From NCBI GenBank assembly GCA_003527885.1, contig DPWB01000162.1, positions 1 through 5,750 on the forward strand: a DNA stretch of 5,750 nucleotides, written 5' to 3'. Each line of letters begins with the position of its first letter. The stretch's first letter is position 1. The notes under the pieces were generated by a model, which saw only the letters and a program-made list of their open reading frames with translations, had not been told where the DNA came from and did no database searches. The position numbers and the translations under genes were made by a program. Positions 1 to 5,750 of this stretch are shown one piece after another. The stretch is from Candidatus Competibacteraceae bacterium. GTDB taxonomy: Bacteria > Pseudomonadota > Gammaproteobacteria > Competibacterales > Competibacteraceae.

Positions 1-555
1 GGCGCGGGCGTCCACGGTCTGGCCGCGAATCTGCTCCGGGCTCATATAACGGGGCGTGCCGATAGACAGCCCGGTGCGGGTCATGACGGTGCTGCTGCCG
101 AGCGTCTTGGCGATGCCGAAGTCGGTCAGCACCGGGCTGCCGTTTTCGCGAAACAGGATGTTCTGAGGCTTGATGTCGCGGTGGATGATGTTGCGGCCGT
201 GCGCGTACTGGAGGGCGCTGGCCATGGCGCGGGTGATCGACAGGGCGTCCTTCAGCGCCAAGCCCTCGCGGATGCGCTGTTGCAGGGTGCCACCCGGCAG
301 ATACTCCATCGACAGATAATAGATGTCGTCGTGCGAACCGATGTCGTAAACGGTGATGATGTGGGCGTCGTTCAGTTGCGCGATGATGCGCCCCTCCCGC
401 AAGAACCGGTGAGCGAACTCTTCGTCGGTCGTCAGGATGGGCTTGATGATCTTCAGCGCGACATGGCGGTTCAGGGATTCCTGAATGGCGAGGTAAACGA
501 TCGCCATGCCGCCCTGGCCCAATTCGCGCTCGATTTGATAGCCTGGAATGCGCAT
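1..555 (-). CDS. Hanks-type serine/threonine protein kinase, N-terminal part (runs off left edge)
   Basis: The protein transfers the gamma-phosphate of ATP to Ser/Thr of target proteins; its targets are unknown. Read on the minus strand from the ATG at 555-553, 185 codons stay open to the window edge. The kinase domain starts almost at residue 1, so it is an N-terminal cytoplasmic catalytic domain. Visible motifs are the glycine-rich loop GQGGMA (13-18), VALK with the ATP-binding lysine K35, the helix-C glutamate E54, the catalytic loop HRDIKPQN (125-132, D127 and K129 as in Ser/Thr kinases), DFG (145-147), an activation segment with several Thr/Ser (156-167), and SPE (172-174) in place of APE. 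All catalytic residues visible are intact. The end of the domain and any sensory C-terminal region lie outside. The start is supported by an AGGAAAGGA stretch at 563-571, with 7 nt between its AAGGA and the ATG. The gene is divergent from aroC, so the two are probably unrelated in function. Confidence 0.95.
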   Translation of the reverse strand, partial: MRIPGYQIERELGQGGMAIVYLAIQESLNRHVALKIIKPILTTDEEFAHRFLREGRIIAQLNDAHIITVYDIGSHDDIYYLSMEYLPGGTLQQRIREGLALKDALSITRAMASALQYAHGRNIIHRDIKPQNILFRENGSPVLTDFGIAKTLGSSTVMTRTGLSIGTPRYMSPEQIRGQTVDARA

Positions 556-641
556 GTTCAAATCCTTTCCTGGCTGGTGCCGCGTTCCGGCGGCCGATAT
601 GCAGCCACGGGGTTTCGCCGTTGCAACAAGCTGTGCCTCAC

Positions 642-659
642 CCGTTCGTTAATGAACGG
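642..659. repeat. Near-perfect 18-bp palindrome, candidate operator
   Basis: The sequence CCGTTCGTTAATGAACGG has 6-bp outer arms (642-647 and 654-659) and a TTAA centre. Only the pair 648/653 fails, so 8 of 9 positions are symmetric. It lies between the divergent kinase and aroC genes, where a dimeric regulator could act on either. No poly-T tract follows, so it does not look like a terminator. Operator function is an inference from symmetry and location. Confidence 0.35.
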
Positions 660-823
660 CGAGCAAGTGTCCGTAGCGTTGGGTTGGCGCGGTATGATAG
701 GGCTGAACAGGAAGAAATTGCCCGATTTTCGTTAAAAAATGCCATTTGGTGAAATAATCTTCAAGCTGGAAATTAGCAAATCTCGTGCCGCCGCTCCTCG
801 GGAGGGTGGCCATCACGCGGGTT

Positions 824-828
824 AAGGA
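824..828 (+). promoter_or_regulatory. Ribosome binding site of aroC
   Basis: AAGGA lies 10 nt before the ATG at 839. It fixes the aroC start there rather than at the in-frame GTG at 785, which would add 18 residues with no counterpart in the family. Confidence 0.7.
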
Positions 829-838
829 TCGGTTCCTG

Positions 839-1957
839 ATGTCTGGCAATACGTTTGGCAAGTTGTTCACCGTCACCACCTTCGGAGAGAGCCACGGCCC
901 GGCGCTCGGCGCGGTCGTGGATGGCTGTCCGCCCGGTTTGGCCTTGGCCGAAACGGACCTGCAAACCGATTTAGACCGCCGTCGGCCCGGAAAGAGCCGC
1001 CATACCACCCAGCGGCGCGAGCCGGATCAGGTGCGCATCCTGTCGGGCGTGTTCGAGGGTAGGACCACCGGCACGCCGATCGGGTTGCTGATCGAGAACG
1101 TGGACCAGCGCTCCAAGGATTACGGCGACCTTCTGGACCGGTTCCGGCCCGGCCATGCCGATTACACCTACCATCAGAAATACGGCTTGCGGGATTATCG
1201 CGGCGGCGGCCGGTCCTCGGCGCGGGAAACCGCGCTGCGGGTGGCGGCGGGGGCCATCGCCAAAAAATACCTGCGCGAGCGTTACGGCGTCGCGATCCGC
1301 GGCTATCTGGCCCAGCTTGGCCCGATCCGGCCGCTCAAACTGGTCTGGGAGGCGGTGGACCACAACCCGTTTTTTTGCCCGGACCCGGATAAAGTGGTGG
1401 AGTTGGAGCAATTCATGGACGCGCTGCGCAAGTCCGGGGATTCCATCGGCGCACGGGTGACGGTGGTGGCCACCGGGGTGCCGGTCGGCTGGGGCGAGCC
1501 GGTGTTCGATCGGCTGGACGCGGACATCGCCCACGCGCTGATGGGCATCAACGCGGTCAAGGGCGTGGAGATCGGGGCCGGTTTCGCCAGCGTGGAACAG
1601 CGCGGCACCGAACACCGCGACGAAATGACCCCGGCGGGATTTTCGAGCAACAACGCCGGCGGGGTGTTGGGCGGAATTTCCAGCGGCCAGGACATCGTGG
1701 CCAGCATCGCCCTGAAACCGACCTCCAGCATCCGGCTGCCGGGGCGGACCGTCAACCTGCAAGGGGAGCCGGTGACGGTGGTGACCGGGGGCCGGCACGA
1801 CCCCTGTGTCGGCATCCGCGCCACCCCCATCGCCGAGGCCATGCTGGCCTTGGTGCTGGCGGATCATGCCTTGCGCCACCGCGCCCAGAATTGTGACGTG
1901 CGAACGGAAACGCCGCTCATTCCGGGCGCTATCCCACAAGACGGGCTGCCCGGCTAA
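839..1957 (+). CDS. aroC: Chorismate synthase
   Basis: The enzyme converts 5-enolpyruvylshikimate-3-phosphate to chorismate, the last step of the shikimate pathway, using reduced FMN; it is a cytosolic tetramer in known members. The 372-residue product aligns without evident gaps to E. coli AroC (361 aa, from memory). Visible family motifs are FGESHG (15-20) with catalytic H19, DRRRPG (46-51) with R48 and R54 nearby, RPGHADYTY (103-111) with H106, GGGRSSARE (122-130) at the FMN site, INAVKG (237-242), GGISSGQ (278-284), KPTSS (293-297) and [10 protein letters not shown] (318-327). It is the bifunctional-length bacterial form without large insertions. The C-terminus is about 11 residues longer than in E. 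coli, ending in a Pro/Gly-rich tail. The ATG at 839 is chosen because the N-terminus [10 protein letters not shown] matches the family and AAGGA precedes it. An MFS gene follows after 61 bp with no terminator seen, suggesting co-transcription. Confidence 0.98.
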   Translation: MSGNTFGKLFTVTTFGESHGPALGAVVDGCPPGLALAETDLQTDLDRRRPGKSRHTTQRREPDQVRILSGVFEGRTTGTPIGLLIENVDQRSKDYGDLLDRFRPGHADYTYHQKYGLRDYRGGGRSSARETALRVAAGAIAKKYLRERYGVAIRGYLAQLGPIRPLKLVWEAVDHNPFFCPDPDKVVELEQFMDALRKSGDSIGARVTVVATGVPVGWGEPVFDRLDADIAHALMGINAVKGVEIGAGFASVEQRGTEHRDEMTPAGFSSNNAGGVLGGISSGQDIVASIALKPTSSIRLPGRTVNLQGEPVTVVTGGRHDPCVGIRATPIAEAMLALVLADHALRHRAQNCDVRTETPLIPGAIPQDGLPG

Positions 1958-2018
1958 CTCCCCTATCACCCCAACCCTCTTGCCCCGCCAGAGGGACATT
2001 TCCGCGCTCGCTAAAATC

Positions 2019-3161
2019 GTGTTGCCCGTCCATCTGTATCTGCGCCTATCCGGTTTTTACCTGATCTATTTCGCCAGTTTGGGCGTGTTGTTGCCGTATT
2101 GGGGTCCGTATCTGGCGTGGTTGGGCTTCGGCCCGGCGCGGATCGGCGAATTGCTGGCGATACCGCAGGCGACCAAACTGGTGGCGCCAGCGCTGTGGGG
2201 CTGGCTGGCCGACCGCACCGGCCGGCGGATGAGGGTCATCCGCTGGGCCTGTCTGGCGGCGGCGCTGGCGTTTGCCGGCGTTTACCCGGCGGGCAACTCT
2301 TATCTCGGGCTGGCGTCGGTGACCGTGCTGTTCAGTTTTTTCTGGAACGCGGCGCTGCCGCAGTTCGAGGCGGTGACGCTCGATCATCTGGGCGAGCAGG
2401 CCCATCGTTATAGCCGGGTCCGCTTGTGGGGCTCGGTGGGCTTCGTCGGCGCGGCGGTCGGGTTGGGCTTCGCGACGCAGGCTTGGGGAACCAGCATCGT
2501 CCCGGCGGTGTTGCTGGGGTTGTTTGCGGCCTTGTGGTCGAGCAGTCTGCTGGTCCCTGATCGGTCAACCGCATCGAGCATACCGCAACCGCCGTGGCTC
2601 GGCTGGGTGTTACGGCGGCCGGTGGTGGTGGCGTTTTTCGCCGTCTGTTTTCTCAACCAAGCCGCCCACGGCGCGTATTACGGCTTCTATTCGCTTTATC
2701 TGGAAACCTTGGACTATTCGCGCGAGTTTATCGGTTTGATGTGGGGTTTGGGTGTGACGGTGGAAGTTGGCATGTTCGTGATCCTGCCCTGCTTGCTGCC
2801 GCGTTTCGGGCCGCGCCGGCTGATGCTGGCGGCGCTGGCGCTGGCGGCGTTGCGCTGGCTGCTGATCGGCCATTTGGCCGGCGCTTTGCCGGTGTTGCTG
2901 TTTGCCCAAACTTTGCACGCCTTCAGTTTCGGCGTGTTTCATGCGGTTTCCATCCATCTGATCCATCAATTTTTTCCGGGATCGTTGCAAGGACGCGGCC
3001 AAGCCTTGTACAGCAGTTTGGGTTTCGGGGTAGGGAATGCGGCGGGCAGTCTCGCCGCCGGTTATCTGTGGGTGGGACTGGGGCCGGCGGCGATGTTCGA
3101 TCTCGCGGCGACCCTGGGCGTTTTAGGCTGGCTGGTGGCGTGGCGGTGGTTGCGGCTGTGA
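2019..3161 (+). CDS. MFS transporter of the HcaT/LacY-like group
   Basis: This is an inner-membrane secondary transporter with about 12 hydrophobic segments. From the GTG at 2019 it is 380 residues, nearly the length of E. coli HcaT (379 aa, the putative 3-phenylpropionate transporter). Shared stretches include RVRLWGSVGFV (133-143), AHGAYYGFYSLY (216-227), MWGLGVTVEV (241-250) and LHAFSFGVFHA (299-309). The loop 2-3 MFS motif is GWLADRTGRR (61-70), and a short hydrophilic loop at about 180-198 separates the two six-helix halves. The substrate cannot be read from the sequence; HcaT homology suggests an aromatic acid or other small organic anion. No in-frame ATG occurs before codon 71, so the start is non-ATG. 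GTG 2019 places TM1 as in HcaT but has no Shine-Dalgarno at normal spacing (GAGGG at 1991-1995 is 23 nt away). TTG at 2022 or 1980 are alternatives. The frame stays open upstream to 1806 inside aroC, but that part is not transporter-like. Confidence 0.88.
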   Translation: MLPVHLYLRLSGFYLIYFASLGVLLPYWGPYLAWLGFGPARIGELLAIPQATKLVAPALWGWLADRTGRRMRVIRWACLAAALAFAGVYPAGNSYLGLASVTVLFSFFWNAALPQFEAVTLDHLGEQAHRYSRVRLWGSVGFVGAAVGLGFATQAWGTSIVPAVLLGLFAALWSSSLLVPDRSTASSIPQPPWLGWVLRRPVVVAFFAVCFLNQAAHGAYYGFYSLYLETLDYSREFIGLMWGLGVTVEVGMFVILPCLLPRFGPRRLMLAALALAALRWLLIGHLAGALPVLLFAQTLHAFSFGVFHAVSIHLIHQFFPGSLQGRGQALYSSLGFGVGNAAGSLAAGYLWVGLGPAAMFDLAATLGVLGWLVAWRWLRL

Positions 3162-3188
3162 ACGGGCCTTTACCGAGGGCTGTACTAA

Positions 3189-3214
3189 AAGCCCCGAATG
3201 ATTCCATCGGGCTT
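3189..3214. terminator. Possible weak terminator hairpin (better in minus orientation)
   Basis: AAGCCC(C)GA pairs with TCGGGCTT, giving 8 bp with one bulged C at 3195 and a 9-nt loop (3198-3206). On the plus strand it is followed by GACATC rather than a T-run, so it would end MFS transcripts poorly. On the minus strand it would be followed by TTTTAG. Its right arm overlaps the -35 of the efflux promoter. No minus-strand gene close by needs it. Confidence 0.3.
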
Positions 3215-3241
3215 GACATCTATTGAATGAGCGTTCACTCT
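3213..3241 (+). promoter_or_regulatory. Candidate sigma-70 promoter of the efflux operon
   Basis: A perfect TTGACA lies at 3213-3218. With a 15-17 bp spacer the -10 would be TTCACT (3234-3239) or CACTCT (3236-3241), both poor matches to TATAAT. The first operator copy occupies the spacer and -10, so repressor binding would block RNA polymerase directly. The -35 is convincing; the -10 is not. Confidence 0.5.
3225..3240. promoter_or_regulatory. Operator copy 1, TetR/AcrR-like palindrome
   Basis: GAATGAGCGTTCACTC is an imperfect dyad: 6 of 8 base pairs are symmetric about 3232/3233. It matches copy 2 at 13 of 16 positions, in the same phase 29 bp upstream. TGAN-type half-sites with TTCA are common among TetR-family operators in front of RND pump operons. 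The binding protein is not encoded in the window. Confidence 0.6.
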
Positions 3242-3253
3242 CTAAAAATCATC

Positions 3254-3272
3254 GAATGAATGTTCATTCATT
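3254..3272. promoter_or_regulatory. Operator copy 2, TetR/AcrR-like palindrome with two overlapping dyads
   Basis: GAATGAATGTTCATTC (3254-3269) has perfect 7-bp arms around a TG centre. A second dyad one base further right, AATGAATG-TT-CATTCATT (3255-3272), has perfect 8-bp arms. The first register is the one shared with copy 1. The site lies downstream of the likely transcription start and about 40 bp before the adaptor ATG, where a bound repressor could act as a roadblock or bind cooperatively with copy 1. Confidence 0.65.
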
Positions 3273-3311
3273 TTCCATGTTTCATCGCCTAGGATACGGG
3301 AGCGCACCCTC

Positions 3312-4502
3312 ATGCTCACGCGCGTACCATCGGGATGCTTGTTATCGTCTCTGTTGTTGGTGTTGCTGGTCGGGACCGACGCCCGCGCGCAACAGCCCGC
3401 TCCATCGCCGCCGCCACCCGCCGTCACGGTGGTCACTTTGAAGACGGAAACGGTGACCTTGACCCGCGAGTTGCCGGGACGCACCAACCCGTATCTGGTG
3501 GCCGAAGTCCGCCCGCAGGTCAGCGGCATCGTCGAGCGTTTGCTGTTTGACGAAGGCAAGCGAGTCAAGGCCGGACAGCCGCTTTATCAACTGGACGACG
3601 AGACCTACCGGGCGGATCACAACAGCGCGAAAGCCAGCCTGACGCGGGCCCAAGCCAAGCTCGAAGCGGCGCGGCTGACCGCCAAGCGCGCGTCGGAACT
3701 GGTCAAGGCCAACGCGGTGAGCCGCCAGGAGGACGAAGACGCCACCGCCGCGCTGCGCCAGGCGGAGGCCGATGTGAAAGTGGCCCAAGCCGCCGTCGAC
3801 AGCGCCGAAGTCATCTGGAAGCGCGCCCGGATCACCGCACCGATTCAAGGCCGCATCGGCAAATCGTCGGTCACCCAAGGCGCGCTGGTCACCGCCAACC
3901 AGACCGCACCGCTGGCGACGATCCAGCAGCTCGACCCGATCTATGTCGACCTCACCCAATCCAGCGCCGAAATCCTGCAAATCCGCAAGGAAGTGGCGGC
4001 GGGCAGCCTGGCCAGCACGACCGATGTGCCGGCCACCATCCTCTTGGAAGACGGGACGGAATACGCGCACCGGGGCCGGCTGGCGTTTTCGGAGGTGACG
4101 GTCGATCCCTCCACCGGCAGCACGGCGATCCGCATGATCGTGCCCAACCCCAAGGATCTGTTGCTGCCCGGCATGTACGTGCGGGCGGTGGTCAGCACCG
4201 GCCAGCGCGCCAACGCGCTGCTCGCGCCGCAACAGGGCATCACCCGCGACCCGAAAGGCAACGCCTCGGCGCTGGTGGTCGATGCGGAAGGCAAGGTCGA
4301 AGCCCGTCGGGTCAAGGTCAGCCGCACCGTCGGCGACAAATGGCTGGTCGAGGAGGGATTGGCGGCCGGGGATCGGCTCATCGTCGAAGGGGTGATGAAG
4401 GTCAAGCCGGGGATGCCGGTGCAAGCCGCCGAGGCCGGAGCCGCGCCGCCCGTCCCAGGTCCGGCGGCCGCGTCCGGCGCGTCCGGTCAAGCGAAATCCT
4501 AG
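3312..4502 (+). CDS. acrA: AcrA-like periplasmic adaptor (membrane fusion protein) of an RND efflux pump
   Basis: The adaptor links the inner-membrane RND pump to a TolC-type outer-membrane channel. It is 396 residues, against 397 for E. coli AcrA. A signal peptide covers about 1-26, ending in ARA before QQ, followed by a Pro-rich linker (29-36). The first lipoyl half-motif lies near 62-96 (AEVRPQVSGIV, then GKRVKAGQPLYQLDD), the alpha-helical hairpin at about 97-172, and the second lipoyl half at 173-193 (ARITAPIQGRIGKS spans its start). The hairpin tip carries R126, L130 and S137 in the R-x3-L-x6-S pattern used for docking to TolC-type channels. Beta-barrel and membrane-proximal domains follow, with QQLDPIYVDLTQSS, LLPGMYVRA and GDKWLVEEGL as family landmarks. 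AcrA is a lipoprotein, but here no lipobox cysteine is seen: C9 is preceded by PSG and no hydrophobic core. A GGGAG site is 9 nt upstream of the ATG. The pump gene follows after 12 bp. Confidence 0.95.
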   Translation: MLTRVPSGCLLSSLLLVLLVGTDARAQQPAPSPPPPAVTVVTLKTETVTLTRELPGRTNPYLVAEVRPQVSGIVERLLFDEGKRVKAGQPLYQLDDETYRADHNSAKASLTRAQAKLEAARLTAKRASELVKANAVSRQEDEDATAALRQAEADVKVAQAAVDSAEVIWKRARITAPIQGRIGKSSVTQGALVTANQTAPLATIQQLDPIYVDLTQSSAEILQIRKEVAAGSLASTTDVPATILLEDGTEYAHRGRLAFSEVTVDPSTGSTAIRMIVPNPKDLLLPGMYVRAVVSTGQRANALLAPQQGITRDPKGNASALVVDAEGKVEARRVKVSRTVGDKWLVEEGLAAGDRLIVEGVMKVKPGMPVQAAEAGAAPPVPGPAAASGASGQAKS

Positions 4503-4514
4503 AGAGGTCGGCCC

Positions 4515-5750
4515 ATGGCGCATTTCTTCATCGACCGGCCCATTTTCGCTTGGGTGATCGCCATCCTGATCATGGTAGCGGGCGCGCTGTCCATCACCCG
4601 GCTGGGGATCGAGCGCTATCCCACCATCGCGCCGCCGCAAATTCAGATCAACGCCAACTATCCGGGCGCGTCGGCCACCGTGGTCGAGAATTCGGTGACC
4701 CAGATCATCGAACAGAGCATGAAGGGCCTGGATGGGCTGCTCTACCTGTCCGCCACCAGCCAGGCCAACGGCCAGTCCAGCATCAGCTTGAGCTTTCAAA
4801 ACGGCGTCAATCCCGACATCGCTCAGGTGCAGGTGCAGAACAAGCTGCAAGTCGCCATGCCGCTGCTGCCGCAGGAAGTGCAGCGCCAGGGCGTGACGGT
4901 GACCAAGGCGTCCATCTCGTTTTTGATGGTGGTCGGCTTCATCTCGCAAGACGGGAGCATGACGCGCGACGATATCTCCGATTACGTGGTCACCAATCTG
5001 GTGGACCCTCTGAGCCGGGTCGAGGGGGTCGGACAGCTTCAAGTGTTCGGCGCCAAATACGCCATGCGCGTTTGGCTGGACCCGAATAAGCTCGACACCT
5101 ATCGCCTCACCACCAACGAAGTGATCGCGGCGATCCGGGCGCAGAACGCACAGGTCACCGTCGGCCAGCTCGGCGGCGCGCCGGCCGTGCCGGGGCAGCA
5201 GCTCAACGCCACCATCATGGCCAACCAGCGGCTGGAAACGCCCGAACAGTTCCGCGAGATCGTGGTGCGCAGCAACAGCGACGGCTCGCTGCTGAAGCTG
5301 GGCGACATCGCGCGGGTGGAAGTCGGCAGCGAAACCTACGAGGTGATTTCCCGCTTCAACGGCAAACCGGCGGCCGGCGTCGGGGTGTCGCTGGCGACCG
5401 GGGCCAACGCCCTGACCACCGCGCGGGCAGTGGAAGCCAAGCTCAAGGAATTCCAGCCGAATTTCCCCGCTGGCCTGACCACGGCGGTGCCGTTCGACAC
5501 CACGCCGTTCGTCCGGGCGTCGATCAAGAGCGTGGTCGAGACGCTGCTGGAGGCGGTCGTGCTGGTTTTCCTGGTGATGTATCTGTTCCTTCAGAATTTC
5601 CGGGCGACCCTCATTCCGACCATCGCGGTGCCGGTGGTGTTGCTGGGCACGTTCGGGATTTTGTCGGCGCTGGGTTTCTCGATCAACATGCTGACCATGT
5701 TCGCCATGGTGCTGGCCATCGGCCTGCTGGTCGACGACGCCATCGTGGTG
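4515..5750 (+). CDS. acrB: AcrB-like RND multidrug efflux pump, N-terminal 412 residues (runs off right edge)
   Basis: This is a proton-driven inner-membrane exporter of the HAE1 RND family, a trimer that captures drugs, dyes or solvents from the periplasm and outer membrane leaflet side. The visible part aligns without gaps to E. coli AcrB, so numbering is shared. It shows TM1 (about 10-28), YPTIAPP (35-41), the first porter subdomains, the docking-domain motif [16 protein letters not shown] (217-232), TM2 with [20 protein letters not shown] (353-372), and TM4 with [14 protein letters not shown]407 and D408, the proton-relay pair, are present, as are F136 and F178 of the hydrophobic pocket. 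The remaining roughly 630 residues lie beyond the window. AGAGG at 4503-4507 is 7 nt before the ATG. It shares an operon with the adaptor and should share its operator control. The exact substrates cannot be deduced; MexB or TtgB would be equally apt names. Confidence 0.96.
   Translation, partial: MAHFFIDRPIFAWVIAILIMVAGALSITRLGIERYPTIAPPQIQINANYPGASATVVENSVTQIIEQSMKGLDGLLYLSATSQANGQSSISLSFQNGVNPDIAQVQVQNKLQVAMPLLPQEVQRQGVTVTKASISFLMVVGFISQDGSMTRDDISDYVVTNLVDPLSRVEGVGQLQVFGAKYAMRVWLDPNKLDTYRLTTNEVIAAIRAQNAQVTVGQLGGAPAVPGQQLNATIMANQRLETPEQFREIVVRSNSDGSLLKLGDIARVEVGSETYEVISRFNGKPAAGVGVSLATGANALTTARAVEAKLKEFQPNFPAGLTTAVPFDTTPFVRASIKSVVETLLEAVVLVFLVMYLFLQNFRATLIPTIAVPVVLLGTFGILSALGFSINMLTMFAMVLAIGLLVDDAIVV

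Larger units (their letters stand above)
556..838. other. Divergent intergenic region between kinase gene and aroC
   Basis: These 283 bp separate two divergent genes and should hold both promoters. The part from about 710 to 785 is clearly richer in A and T than the flanking genes. A TATGAT hexamer at 693-698 is a possible -10 for aroC, but no good -35 lies 16-18 bp upstream. No convincing sigma-70 promoter is visible for the kinase. A palindrome sits at 642-659 and a ribosome binding site at 824-828. I see no coding sequence, tRNA or riboswitch here. Confidence 0.5.
3162..3311. other. Regulatory intergenic region before the efflux operon
   Basis: These 150 bp hold, in order, a hairpin (3189-3214), a consensus -35 TTGACA (3213-3218), two tandem palindromic operators (3225-3240 and 3254-3272) and a purine-rich ribosome binding site GGGAG (3298-3302), 9 nt before the adaptor ATG. 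From 3180 to 3295 the base composition is markedly more AT-rich than the flanking genes, as expected of a promoter. Confidence 0.6.

Noticed and set aside
181..735. A 184-codon open frame on the plus strand
   Set aside because: It is antisense to the protein kinase, whose conserved motifs fix the real frame.
794..805. Small inverted repeat CTCC-TCG-GGAG before aroC
   Set aside because: Only 4 bp of stem, no T-run, and expected by chance in GC-rich DNA.
785..838. GTG-initiated N-terminal extension of aroC
   Set aside because: The 18 extra residues match nothing in chorismate synthases, and the ATG at 839 has a ribosome binding site and the conserved N-terminus.
971..1999. A 342-codon open frame on the minus strand
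   Set aside because: It is the complement of aroC, has low-complexity His/Arg/Gly/Asp-rich composition and no recognisable family.
1806..2018. N-terminal extension of the MFS gene overlapping aroC
   Set aside because: The translated segment is Pro/Arg/Cys-rich and not membrane-like. It reads through the end of aroC in another frame, and the family length is met from 2019.
3290..3295. TAGGAT as an alternative -10 of the efflux operon
   Set aside because: The matching -35 (TTCATT at 3267-3272) is poor, and transcription would start only about 10 nt before the ATG, removing most of the ribosome binding site.
3342..5042. A 566-codon open frame on the minus strand across both efflux genes
   Set aside because: Its product is rich in Arg, His, Asp and Gly with no recognisable domain, and it lies opposite two genes with clear AcrA and AcrB homology. 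Such frames are common opposite GC-rich genes.
1..5750. A wholly new biological system
   Set aside because: Every complete or partial gene belongs to a well-known family. No repeats, mobile elements or unexplained large non-coding stretches remain beyond the regulatory sites reported.

Overview
The window is GC-rich bacterial DNA, most likely from a gammaproteobacterium. The chorismate synthase and the RND pump proteins align almost without gaps to the E. coli AroC, AcrA and AcrB sequences as I remember them. I cannot name a genus from sequence alone.

Layout: (1) 1-555, minus strand: the N-terminal 185 residues of a Hanks-type Ser/Thr protein kinase, running off the left edge. (2) 556-838: a divergent intergenic region with a near-perfect 18-bp palindrome and the ribosome binding site of aroC. 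(3) 839-1957, plus: aroC, a complete chorismate synthase. (4) 2019-3161, plus: a complete 12-TM MFS transporter of the HcaT/LacY-like group, 61 bp after aroC and probably co-transcribed with it. It has no ATG start. (5) 3162-3311: a regulatory intergenic region with a hairpin, a consensus -35 hexamer and two tandem copies of a TetR-like palindromic operator. (6) 3312-4502 and 4515-5750, plus: an AcrA-like periplasmic adaptor and the first 412 residues of an AcrB-like RND pump, 12 bp apart, in one operon that runs off the right edge.

The genes form three functional units: a signalling kinase of unknown target, the last step of the shikimate pathway with a small-molecule transporter beside it, and a tripartite drug/solvent efflux pump. 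The pump lacks an outer-membrane channel gene and a repressor gene inside the window. The tandem operator in front of the pump genes implies control by a TetR/AcrR-type repressor encoded elsewhere.

I found no RNA gene, insertion sequence, CRISPR array or evident new system. The most informative non-coding signal is the paired operator at 3225-3272.
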